From assembly GCA_021397835.1 (NCBI GenBank), contig JAJFZO010000469.1, forward strand, positions 558,001 through 622,000: 64,000 nt of DNA, in the 5' to 3' direction. The notes beneath the pieces are model-generated. The model was not told the DNA's origin. It saw nothing but the letters and a program-made list of their open reading frames with translations, and made no database searches. Numbering within the stretch: position 1 is the stretch's first letter; each line of letters starts with the position of its first letter. The position numbers and the translations under genes are program-made. Shown one piece after another: positions 22,785-35,700 of the stretch. This DNA is from Moringa oleifera (taxonomy: Eukaryota > Streptophyta > Magnoliopsida > Brassicales > Moringaceae).

Positions 22785-25700
22785 ATGTAACATTAATGAC
22801 ATAATTTAGAAAAAGCTTAAGTTTATTATTAAAATAATAAAAAATATAAATGTTCACACGTGCCTTGGAAAAGCTTGCCTTACACATCATACTTATTTAA
22901 TTATCAGATAAAGTTTTATATTGAACAATAAAAAATACATAAATTTATACGCACCTCTTGCCAATATCAAATAATATATTTCTTTAAATTCTTTTTCTTT
23001 CACTTTCTTTGCACAATCAAATTGGTACTTGGAATGGAAAGACATGATAAAGATTGAAAATCCTAGTCATTTCATCTCTCTCTCTCTAACATTATTATAT
23101 TAATTATGAAGAACGATCGTAAAAAGGGACTAAGTTTTTTTTTTGGGTTGCTTTAATCTTTTTACTAGGATTGAGTTAACATTATTGAATGTGTTCTCTC
23201 CTACTATAATTTGGCATCCGATGGTGTTTTATTGGTTCCGTAATGCAATTTTGTGGTTATAATTTTTCGGATGTTTGATTTACCATCTTGGGTTATAATT
23301 AAAATACTTTCTCTTAAGAGGTGGTGTTAAGTAATCTTGACCATACATTGGAAAATGATTGAATTAATAAAGAGTTAACAACTCAATGTTTATCTTCTTT
23401 TCATTTAATGACTTTAACTTCAATTATGCATTTACTATTGGTAGAATTGCTTTACATCGCATGCACACTTGACTTACTTTTATATAAGCATGATTTTGGA
23501 ATTAAAATGAAGAAATTAATTTTTATGATGATAATTATTCAAAAAAATTAAACTATATTTGTTTTTTAATTTAAATTTTATTGTTTCGATTAGATTAATT
23601 ATATATCTAATTATTCACTTTAGTCTAAAATGATTTTAGTTTAATCGACCATAAAAAATTAAAAGTATTTTTGTTATTTAAATGATTTGAATAAATTTTA
23701 TACTTTATTTTTAATCAATCTTTCAATTTGAATAATTTTGATTTAAGAGCTATTTTTTAATGACAGTATTCAAAAAATTTTAAAATTTTTGGTGATGATA
23801 CCTTAAATTTTTTCAAATATATGAAAAATTTTAAGTCAAAATTTGTAATATAAGATTTTTAATTTTTAATTTAAATATTTCAAAATTTTGAATTGTTTAA
23901 TAAAATTTAAATCAAATTAAATTGAAGCATCGTATTTACAATAGATAATCGATATTTTCGTATGTAAATAAAAAAGCATAATTTAAAATTTTTTAGATAT
24001 TTACTATTTAAATAATTTTATTAAATTATTTTAACATGTAGTTGAGGTTATCCATAATTGAAGAAGTTGATATTACAATGAACTATTGCATGATATTGAT
24101 CGATAATCTATAAGAGGTAAAAACAATTGACGGCATTGAAAATTTTGTGGGGATTCATTTTAATACTCAAATCCAAATATATATATATATATATTTATAT
24201 ATTAAAAATGTAATTATAACTAAAAGAATTTGTCTATGAAACATAATTGGATCTCTTTCTATAACTAATGAAGAGCTCAACTGTGCTTTACTTTTTTATT
24301 TTTTTTTTGCAAATTAACATGATATTATTTAATTATTATAGCTCTTATAGTCTTATATCCATTTTTTTATATTTTATGGACAAGTTGTTAGGAGATATAA
24401 TACACGACAATAATTATCGGAGTTCAAGTTATATATTAATAATTTGATCCATAATCAGTAAGGACTCTATATATACTTATAATTTTTGTTTAATATAAGA
24501 TATAAATATTGAGAAAAAAATATAAATAATGCATTATATATATATTAGCAATAATTTTTAATTAGAATCAACAAATGAAAAATAAAAAAATATTACCATA
24601 TTTTAAAAAAATAAAGCCTGATTCAATAACTAAGTCCATTTGACCCAAAAATCCGTTGTATTTAAATTTGCAGGTACATAATATAGGTAATACTATAAAG
24701 TTATCACATAACAACTAGATGTACAAGCAAATATAATTCCTTGTAAAGTAGTTTGATATAATCTCAAACTTAATAATAACATCAAGAAAATTAAAATTCC
24801 TTTTAGAGAAAGCCATTATCGCTAAAAGCATGGAACAATTTCCACAAAGGCATTAGCGGAAAGTTCATGAACCATCACCCAATGGAATCAAAGGTAAGGT
24901 AATTAAGGTTAAATCTATTGATTTGGAAAATGAGTAAGACCACGGACTTTCAAATTTGAGCGGAGACCATTTGAAGCAATTAAATGAATCAAATGGTTTG
25001 GTTGAATTAGATCATAAAATAATTTAAAATTAAATTTTACACAATTTTTTATTAATGTATATAAGATTTATTTAAATAATAGAAAAATTAATTGTATTAA
25101 AAAAATTTATGTTTCAATTATAATGTTAAATTAAAATTTACAGAAAAAATTACATCAATTTTAAACTTACGTTATATTTTACTTACAATATAAAATTTTC
25201 ATCCACATATCCTGTTAACCTTAAAAATAGTATATACATGAAGAATAAAAAAAATATATCACATATATATATATATATATATGTATATGATACATGAAAT
25301 TCCTAAAATGCATCTAATGCCAAATGCACATTCAATCATACTTCCTTAGATTCACTCACTTTAGGATATATCTATTCTCACTCATGATCACCCACTCAAC
25401 CTATTGAAATTGTTTGTTTTTTTTTTTCCCGAATCAATTGAAAATCATGCATCCATACGTTTGAATTGATTTTCTCCATAATTGTTGAGTTATAATATTT
25501 GGTTGTTCCATTAATCTAGTGAATGTGCCCATCCCTTAATGAGGTTTGAAGTGAATAACATTGATCCAAGTAATGCACTCACCCACTTACTTAATTTTAC
25601 TAATTTATTGTTGTTATATTAATAATATAAAAAAGTGGATTCCGAAAATCTACTCATTTATTTGAATAATTTAATATTCATTAATTTCGAAGGATGAATT

Positions 25701-26580
25701 TTGAAAATCAAAATTCTTGAAATTGGAAACCCTACTTTCACTTGTGTGGGTAACTAAAAAAATTTCTTGCTATTTTACATATTTGAGCTAAAATATTTGT
25801 TATTATAAGAATTCATTATTTCATATATTTGATGTTAAAATATTTATTTACATAAGTTAATTTTAGAAATGCATATATGTAGGGTCATCATTTATGAAAT
25901 ATTTGTAAAATTTTCTTAATTTGATTGAATGTTTATAAAACATTTATAGAATTTAAACTGATTTGAATAAATGGTGATAGGTACAACATAGTTGATTACA
26001 GATTATCCTCTATATAGTGTTAATAAGAACGGAACCTAAAGAATATATGAATGACAAAAAAAAAAAAAAAAGCCCTATTGAGCCACTGGATATAAATTAT
26101 TTATAAAACTTCATCATAATAGTCATGTATAAGGATTATGGTTACGCAGATGGTGATAATATTTATTATTTATTACCTACTAGTAACATTGTGAATGAAC
26201 ACAATCATCATGTTCTAATAAAAATTCATTGCACACGGTGGATCAATATCAAAAAGTAGGTAAAGAAATTATAGAGTTATATATTATGTCAAATACTGCT
26301 AGTGTAGATAATATCGATGACATAAGCATAATAAGCACCAACAATGTTGATAGACTTTATAATGTGTCAAAACTTAATGTTTAAAGGCATAATGAGGTGC
26401 ATGCAGATAGTAGCTAAGTATGAAATGCATCTGAAGGGATCAATTTGATGGAACAATTTCAAGATAAGTCACTAGATGATGTTAAGATGGTTGGAATGCT
26501 ATTTCCCATTAAACGAGTTTTAAATGAAGTAATTAAATAGCAAGTCAGCAGAGTTGAAAGAATATCAAGTTCTTTCATAA
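22785..26580. other. AT-rich intergenic DNA
   Basis: The stretch is extremely AT-rich, with short (TA)n tracts near 24178-24195 and 25262-25282 and poly-A runs. No gene, transposon terminus or RNA gene could be supported. Confidence 0.45.
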
Positions 26581-26589
26581 CACAACAAA

Positions 26590-28080
26590 TAGAGTTACTG
26601 ATTATTATATAAAGAAAAATGTGAATAAATACTACATGCTAAGAAATTGGATGGGAATGACACATTCTAGACAAGAAAATATTTAGCATATATAATTGCG
26701 ATAAAGCTTGCAAAAATGTGCAAGTAACTTCTAGTTGGTTGAATAAGGAATTTTTATGGAGGTTAAGGATGATAGCAACTATAAAATGAAGTTTCAAATG
26801 GAAGAAGTAAGGAGAGAATATTATATGAACATCTTCAGGACTATTGTATATAAAGCTAAATTACATGCCATTTAGATGATTAATGGTGATGCTAAAATGA
26901 AATACAAAACCTTTGAAATTACTGTAAGGCTTTGAAACAACATAACAAAGGAATATCAATTTTTCTAAAGACTACATTGCTTTCTATGCTAAGACTCCAA
27001 AGAATGTATGTTGGACTACCTGGAGTGAGTAAGGATTTTATTGTGATTAGTTGCTCAGTATAGTGGGCAAAGAAGCGAACAACAATTTTTACCCAATTTC
27101 TTTTGTTATTGTTAAGAATGAAAATAAAAAAGCTTTAGAGTTGGTTTTTAGAGGCTTTGTTGAGATATATTAATCTACTTGAGAGGATGAATGAACATTC
27201 ATTAATGATAGATAAAAGGTAATTATTTCATTCTTATTTTATTTTTTTCTTGATTTTTGGTTTGTTACTAACACTATGTTTCATTTGTTTTATTCATTGA
27301 TAAGGTTTAATGGAGGTTTTCAACATTGTGCTACCTAATGTGCAAAATATGTATTCGGTATTTGCATACCAATTTTAGAGATCATGGGTGGAAGAAAGAA
27401 GGATTACAAGTGAACATTATGGGCTATGACAATTTCCTATTTATATCCAAAGGTCAAGGAGAACATAACTTGCATAAAGAAAAGTTAGTGGATGCTTACA
27501 ATTACTTAATGGGAATAGATTGATGCTTGTGAGCTAGAAATATCTTTTTTTTTTTAATATAGTTGTAAATGTAATTTTTATCGATAGTTAATTTGATAGA
27601 GTTTCAATGCATATGTATCACATGTAAGAGATAATATAATAGTAATAGTGGAAGAAATGAGTAAGGAAAAAAATATGGAGAGAATCCAAGTTAAAAGCTA
27701 CAACATTAGGAAATGTAATGTTGAAAATTAGAGTTGAGTAAATTAGGTGTGGAAAATTGTAAGACCATTTATAGTGAGAATGTTTTGTATGAAGTGCATT
27801 GTGAGAGAAAACAAATTGTTGTCATTTAGTAGGCATGAGTTGTGCATTTAAGCAATAAGATTTATCTGTTATTTCATATAAACATGCTATTTATTGTTTC
27901 CAACGTAACAAGAGCTAACTTGAGAATTACATTAGCTATTTCAATGCTTTAATGTATTTTAAGTCCTATAATCTCTTAATCTATTTTGTTTTAATTGAAG
28001 AACAATAGAATGAAACTTCATTACTTAAGCTTAAATTTCCCAGACTTGGCACCAAAGACACTCAAAAAAAAAAAAAACCA
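26590..28080 (+). pseudogene. MULE (MuDR-type) transposase relic
   Basis: In shifting plus-strand frames the sequence gives the pieces of a plant Mutator-like transposase in the right order. EEVRREYY...VYKAKLHAI comes near 26795-26880. An ANNNFYPISFVIVKNENKK block comes near 27080-27135, equivalent to the segment following the first catalytic Asp. CIRYLHTNFR...GWKKE comes near 27348-27400. A SWIM-like tail (YEVHCERKQ...KHAIYC) comes near 27795-27900. Stops and frameshifts break every segment and zinc-ligand residues are partly lost, so no active protein is possible. Terminal inverted repeats were not found. Confidence 0.7.
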
Positions 28081-28084
28081 TAAA

Positions 28085-31000
28085 GAATTTAAAGCCAATA
28101 CATCTAGTAAATTATGATATGAGTCAGTTAAATTCAAATTGTAATTAATAGGAGTATAACTCTAGAACATGCAAAGCACTTATCAATCCTAATGCCAAGA
28201 AAAAAAGTATATTTAAGAGAAATGATATATCTTTTAAGACTCAAGCTCTAGAACTTTTACCAAGTAGTCTCTATCTCAACCAATCTTACACTAGTAACTA
28301 CATCAACATTATAACCAACTAGAAAAAAGAGGAAGGCTTACAAATGATTTGATTGTTAATTAACTGACACCGCTTAATGATTCTAAAAGGTACTAAGTTG
28401 TTTATAGTCAGTTAATACTTCACCTTTTTGCTTTACTTATTATGGTTAAATATGTTTGTTTTTTTTTTGAATCATCTAAACAATCCAGAAAGAGATTAAA
28501 TAAGCTTGCAAGCAATGACCATCGAGCAACCCAATAGGGTCATATCTTACAAGGAGATAATCTAGACCATAAACTACATTTCGATGTGTTCATTGTTAGT
28601 ATTAATAGTAATTATTAAGGATAACTTGAGTTTTTTTTTTATAAATAATTCGTATAGTAGATTTTAAATAATTTGAAAAATGTGAAAAAATTTGAACAGT
28701 ATTGAATAATTGAACAATACCGGATATTGTTTTCATATTGTGGATCACATTTTGATAATTTGCACAAACTTTATATTTAGAGTTTGGATCATTTTGTAAG
28801 ATATGTAACATGACGTGTAAATGTCACTTACTGCTATGAAAAATGGTTGCTCAATTTGATTTATTGGTATGAAAATTTATTTTTTGGTTAACTAACTTCT
28901 TGCTACAAGAGTAATTATATAGTTCAATGTAAATTGCAAATATGTAAAATTTTTAGTTTAATATGAGTTATTGATAAGGGAAACTGCTTACTGTCAAAGT
29001 GAGTTGTTACTATTTAATAAAGAGACATTCTTATAATTTAAGAGCACTATTATAAAATATTATAATAAATACATACCATTAAGATATATATATATATATA
29101 TATTATTCATAAATAAGATAACAAAAACTCCGATTATATGTTATTATACTAATAAGTTCGAAACTATGAAAAAGATGACATTCTTACAACATGACAAACT
29201 CAACAACTATTAACATGTTTGTAAGATGACTATCTAAGGTAAACAAAACGTTTTCTCCACATTTTTCATGAAAAGTAGCCATAACATAATACCAATGACC
29301 ATAAATAGGATCTAAGATAAAATTAGTAGTCACTTGTACTATGTCAATTTAGTTTTACTCTTTTTCATCTACTCAAACTCATTGTGAATTCATGTACTTG
29401 TGGGCAAAAACTTGGATGATTCCAACCAAATGATCTACAATTCTTTTGCTACAATAATATAAGACACTCATAAATAAGCAATGAACTAATTTTTATGTAC
29501 ACTAATGCTAAAAAGCAATTTGTATACTATGTGTAGTAAATACATACTAAACTAACAGCAACATACATTCGTTGCAATTTGTATTTTATCTCAAGTGAAC
29601 ACATATTAACACACTAATACTAACACAAATTGTAGAAAATACATACTAAGAAAATGCAACATAAATTTGAATTAAATTTTTAAGTAAAAATCTATTTTCT
29701 ATATAACTAAAGGAAGCAATTGCAATAACTTTAATAACAAGTGCATATCAATGTGCTTTTATTTGGATGAAAGAGAGAATCTAAAAAAGGCACCACTGCT
29801 TACTTTTATAATAATGAAAAAAGATGTTCAAGTAATTGCAAAAGAAAATAACAACTATAATCCACGCATGTGCGCAATATTATTAAAGTTAGCGAGATAT
29901 GTGAACAAAATAATGGAACATGACAAGTTTAAAATTAATGCAATTTATTTTGTAAATCTCAATTTAGTACTCAAAATCAAGAAAATGTAAGTCTCCTAAT
30001 TTAGTTATTAATAATAATAACAACATAATCGATTATTTTTTTAATTAATTTTGTATTTAAAATATTAATTAACAAAATATAAATATCACTGATTATAAAA
30101 TTAAGTTTTCTTAAAATTTATTAAAATTTAGTTTGATGTCATATCAAAATAATAATAAATTGTTTAAACTATTTCTTATATATATATATAAATATAAATT
30201 TACACATGTTTACTTTATGAAAACAATCTTACAAAAGTAAATGTAATCTCCATTAATCCATCTGTTTTTCCATTGAAGGGACAATAATATCTTAAATATT
30301 TAATGATACTATTTATTTTATATATTAATTGTATTTAAAAAATATTAAATTTGTTATATATCTCATACTTAAAAACTAAAAAATTTTAATTTATTGATTT
30401 TTTAAAATTTCGTTACCTCATATGTTTTATATATTACAATTTATTTTTTATTCACCTTATTTTTTTTATAAAATGAATAAATGAATAACCATTTAAAATG
30501 ATTTGTATAAAGCTTATTGAATGAGTTTGTAAAAGACATATTAAATTAATTTATATAAAACTCGATAAAACTATATAAAAATGACTAATACGTAATAATA
30601 TAAAACAAACTTGTGAATTTACACACATTATTTTTCAACAAATTGAACTCGGCCCCTTTAAGTCAAAACATTAACTTAAAAAAATCCACCTCATTGATAA
30701 CCTTGATATATACCATTTTGAGCTTTTCTTTTTACTCTACTCTCTAAGTTAGGTAGAAAATAATTTGTCCCGCACTTTAACGATGTCTTAATACAAGAAT
30801 CCTTGATCATTAATTGGATTAATCTTGTCAACTTAATCAAATATTTGTTATCATTTTAAATCAACTTCTAACACATAATGTGTATATATATAATTAATTA
30901 ATTTTGACAATTTTATTCTTTCTTAATTGGAATGCTGTCACTTCAATTAAATTAAGAAGAATAGATGAAAGATGTCACTTTCTATTTTCCTTTTCAGCCT

Positions 31001-31250
31001 AAAATACCTCAGATTTGTCCCATAGAGTGAAAATAGCTTTGGTTTTTAACTCTTTGATGCTTCATTTCATATGATCATTGATAGTTTTTGATATTGATAA
31101 TGGGGCATTTGTTTAGCGCTCTTTGGTGACGGCAATCCCCCAAGACAAGCAATTAGTCACGGTGGGATAGTCTACGGTTACCAACTCGTGATGATGACCC
31201 ACTCAACACAAATGAGTTAAAAAATTTGCTAGTCAAAACTGAATTCCCCA
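28085..31250. other. AT-rich intergenic DNA downstream of RecG
   Basis: No domain or exon structure is visible. A (TA)n tract lies near 29084-29103. Apparent reading frames here have AT-driven composition (Lys, Asn, Ile, Tyr) and no family resemblance. Confidence 0.45.
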
Positions 31251-31674
31251 CCTGAATTTAAGCTTTGATTTTCCACGCAGGAAGGAAAACCTGTTCCCAT
31301 TGTCCTACATCAAACCAAGCACTAAGATGAAAGACAGAAGCAAGAATACTCACGAATATTGACCTCAACAAACGATCACTTCTGTGCAATTTTTGACACC
31401 CTGGGAATACGAAATTGAAGACATAGGACTGTTTAGTCAAAAGTCTGTTATGGCAATGTGTCTTGAAGAAACTAAAAAACAAGATATGATATTCCATCAT
31501 CAACATGTCTTATAGTGAGATATTGAGATTGTATCATATAATTGTAAAGTAACATTGCAATTAACATCACCGAAGTAATTTGTTTGCACAGTATCTGAAT
31601 AGCAAGCTCCAATCAGCCAGATGATTTTTCATATCTTACGGAAATTGATTTTTGTTTGCACAGCTCTAAAGAAA

Positions 31675-32273
31675 TTTATTACTAGTTTCTGAATGCTGCT
31701 CTACTTTTACCCGACTTTCGACTATGCTGTAAAAAGCTCAGTTCCAAAATGGGATACCCCTGGAAGGCTTTCAAAGCAGGAACAACGAAACTGAACTTAT
31801 AGCAAAAGTGCACATGCAATCTCCTTCCCTTCCCTCTTTTTTGCTTGTTAATGTGTGTGCAAGGGGTAGAAATACCCCTTGCACTTGTGTTGAAGGAAAA
31901 TTGAGAGAGATCCTGTTGATGATGGCTTGACTGCTGTTCAGTCAGTGGAAACAAAAAAGCTCTTTAAAGACAAAAAGGCAGGAAAAAAAAAAGAAGTTAA
32001 AACCAATTAAGTTTCTTAAGGCATTGGATTCTATCCTTTAACTCGGAAATCACATTAGCACAAGCGAGAAAAGGCATGGCACTGAAGTTAAAGAGACACC
32101 AGTCCTTGCAGGATTCTAATGGAAGCATCAATTTCATACCTTTACAACTACAAGAGCAATTCAATATTATTCCACCACAAGTGAACATAGCATCACCGTT
32201 ACAAGCTTCAGTCATTCTATACATCATTTCTGCATGAATGTGAGCACGTAGAAATTTTTACTGCAGCTGTAGG
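31675..32273 (-). other. Probable RecG 3' untranslated region
   Basis: After the RecG stop codon the minus strand has no further helicase homology. An AATAAA signal (31675-31680) about 600 nt downstream would end a 3' UTR of ordinary plant length. Composition is less AT-rich than the intergenic DNA beyond 31.2 kb. Confidence 0.4.
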
Positions 32274-32366
32274 TCAGTCACCCAGAAGACAAAGTGGTTG
32301 TCGCATGCTAAGCTCTGCTTTGAGTGCTGGGAACTTCTCCAAATCATGAGAATCACCTAAAATTTT
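32274..32366 (-). CDS. RECG1: RecG last coding exon
   Basis: Thirty codons plus TGA (32274-32276) after a TGTGCAG acceptor give [20 protein letters not shown] and a short tail ending LLGD. It follows EAHVAAL of exon i in frame, but lies 9,115 bp away because the intron holds a gypsy element with another element nested in it. Confidence 0.9.
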   Translation of the reverse strand, partial: KILGDSHDLEKFPALKAELSMRQPLCLLGD

Positions 32367-32649
32367 CTGCACATAAGAGCCATTAAAGTTAGAGAAGGCT
32401 ACAAAATGAGTCCTGACATCAATGATGAAACAGATTTCTAGTGCGCTATGCAGACTATGATTCCTCTGGCATCTAGTTTAGCAATACATTATTTGGATAG
32501 CCACTGGCTCTTACTCAAACTACCCCATAATATTTAAAAGCTAAAATTTATATTTGTATATCTTCATTAGAGAGTGCGCAAAAGAAAACTAAACAATATG
32601 TAAAACAAATGTATTTTATATCCTACCAAAACAAAAGTGGAGTTGGGGT

Positions 32650-32713
<64 letters not shown>

Positions 32714-35700
32714 AGGGGGTGGTTGGAGATTGAGTAGGCGTGTAACAGGGAAGTCGTGGGAGCAAAATGCCTTCGCCATCCTGTCTTTGTTTGCAAAACT
32801 AACCTCTGTTCCCTACCCCATTCCCCGTTTGAAAAAATTAGGGACAGGAACGAGGAATACTCAACTCCGCCCCATCTCTGTTTATCCATCACAATTTTTT
32901 AATATAAATTTTCATATAAATTCATCAAAATACAGATGAAATGTAATACAAATATTGACTTTGTAATAATACTAACATCAAAGTTTCATTATGATTTGAA
33001 AGAACACGAGTACATAACGATACAAATGCAACAAGTTTTAAAATTCCCTCATAAAACCCAACATATTCTAATATAAATTGTTCAAACAAAGTTCAAAAGC
33101 CTAAGGTATAGCTTAAGATATAAATTCATAAGCATAGTCTTTTTCTGATATAGTTTTTTACTATATATTTTTAAAATAATTTGATCGAAGTTTAGTTTGG
33201 ACCAGAATGGCATGCACTTGGTAGAATTTGAAAGAAACAATCTAAGGAAGTGAGATGTTATTTATGAATTAATAGCAAATCATACGTATGATTCCAAGTA
33301 TTCGAGACACTTGGATCTCTCTCAAGAGCCACAGCTCACAGAAAAAGAAATTCCGTTGCCCCCACCCATTGCTCTTACCTGAATATATAGGCTCACACAG
33401 TCCCATGCATAACAAACCAGCCACGTAACTTCCAAGCTGAATGTAACTAACTCATTCCCACCCCAATTATTTGTAGACATTGTGTCATTTAGGTAGGGCC
33501 AGCTAAATTCATCGTATGCCAGAGTATGTAAACCTGACTTGAGGCCTATCATTACCCTCCTCCCCCAAACAGATTCACTTTGTCCTCAAGGTGAAATTGA
33601 GAAAACTGCTGCTGGATGCAGTGAAAATCCTCCCACATAGCCTCAAAAAAGATGGCGGCTTCTTCTATTGAAACAGCAACTCCAATTTCCTTAGTGCACC
33701 TCATGATTTCAGTTGTATGCCCAACAACTGATCAGGTTCCATGATGATTTCTAAGTTAGATGAGGCCTGAGGGGGAAGCATGGAAAAAGAATTGGTATGC
33801 CCTTCAGCCTGGGTCAGCTGAGAGGCGTGGAAACCGGGTGGATTATGGCGAAGGAGGCAATTCGAGCTTATAACCCACATGACCAATTCGCTGCAACACC
33901 TTACATGGCCCATAGAACCTGGGACCCAAGTTGTCAAACTTGCATTGAGCAAGTGAACGTTATTGATAAGGGCAGAGCTTGAGAAATACTAGACCACCCA
34001 CGACAAACTCCTCATCAGTCGCTTACCATCGGCCTAAGATTTCATCTTTTATTGCGCCCGCAACAGATGCATCTGTAAGTCATCCAAAATCGCACCTCTT
34101 TCTTCCAAAACTGATCCACAGTAGACATGGTTGTAGTGCTGCGCTCGTAATGGAGGAGAGGAGGAGAATCGCAGCCATATGAAGCATGAAATGAGGTATA
34201 GTGAATGGAGGAATGATTTGAAGTATTGTACTGGAAATTCCACCCATGCCAACCATGTAGACCAATCCTGAGGCGTCTCCAAAACAAACACTGTTGATAG
34301 GTTTCAAGGCACCTATTAAACACCTTTGATTGCCATCCGTTTGCAAACGATAGGCCATACTCCACTTCAACACAGTCCCTCGCAGTTTGAAGAGCTCCTC
34401 CCTAAACTTGCTCAAGAACATCCGATCTTGATCTGAAATAATAGAATGTGGACTCTCATGAAGCCACACTATTTCTTGAGCAAAAATGTTGGCCATTGGA
34501 GAAGCTATAAAGGGATGGTTGAGGCTAATAAAGTTGGCATACTTACTCACCCTATCAACCACGACTAATATAGTATCCCAACCATCCAATTTTGGTAAGT
34601 CCTCTATGAAATCCATTGTCACCTCATCTCAAACGTGCTACGCGAGACAAAGCATTTGCCACCTTGTTGTTGCATCGTGATTGATATTGAATCTCAAAAT
34701 CATACCCAATAACTTTTTGACCACTTATGATACTCGATTCCTATCACTCTTTGTTCAAGGAGGAATTTTAGACTTTGGTGGTCAGTTCACACAATAAACC
34801 ATCGACCCAACAGATATGGTCTCCACATGACTACCGCAAAAACTATAGCCATTACCTTTTTCTTATAGATTGATTTTAGCTGTCTGTTGCCCAATGTGTG
34901 GCTATAACAACTTAAAGTTGTTACTTTTGCCTTAACATTGCACCCAATCCAAAACCAGAGGTATCGAGTTAATAATGAAAGATTGTGTAAAATCAGACAT
35001 ATACAATACTACACCCTTGGAAGGCTTTTCTGGCCTCTTTATTCTACCCAAACTTATCCTTTTTAAGTTACCCAATCAAAGGATGAGCTTATTTCCTATA
35101 GTAGGCCACAAATTTTTTGTACTATCCTGTCAAATGCAAAAATCCCCAAAGATCTTCTAATGATTTTGGAGAAGACCAGTCCAACACAGGCTCGACTTTA
35201 GCTAGATCAACAGCCACACGAGCCTCTGAAATAATGTGGCCTAAATAAGCCAATTAAGTTCTCCCATAATCACACTTCTTGTGGTTGGCAAGCAGCTGTT
35301 GATGCTGAAGAATGCCGAGTACTATAACCAAATGCTCCACAAGAGCTTCTTCCATGGGATGTATAGAATGTTATTAAAAAAAAAAAAAATTAAAGCAAAT
35401 TTTTTTGAAGAAATGACAGTAAAAATTTCATTCATGAGCGCTTGAAAAGTGGCTGCATCATTTGTAGGTCCAAATGACATTACGAGGAATTCATAATGGC
35501 CCTCGCATGTAAGAAAAGTGGTTTGGCACATTCGATTCTTTGACCCAAATTTGAGCTTAGAAAAAAATCCTTACGCCATGTAATTTGTTGAGCAATTCAT
35601 CATAATTGGGATTGAAAAACGATTAGCGATAGTCTCTTTATTCAAAGCTCTATAATCAACACAAAATCGCCAACTCCTATCTTTTTTATTGACAAGTAAA

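Noticed and set aside
31258..32227. Several 75-90-codon minus-strand frames downstream of RecG
   Set aside because: They have no family resemblance and lie mainly in the likely 3' UTR.
32567..32939. Gly-rich and Pro-rich reading frames on both strands
   Set aside because: They are translations of the poly-G run and have no conserved flank.
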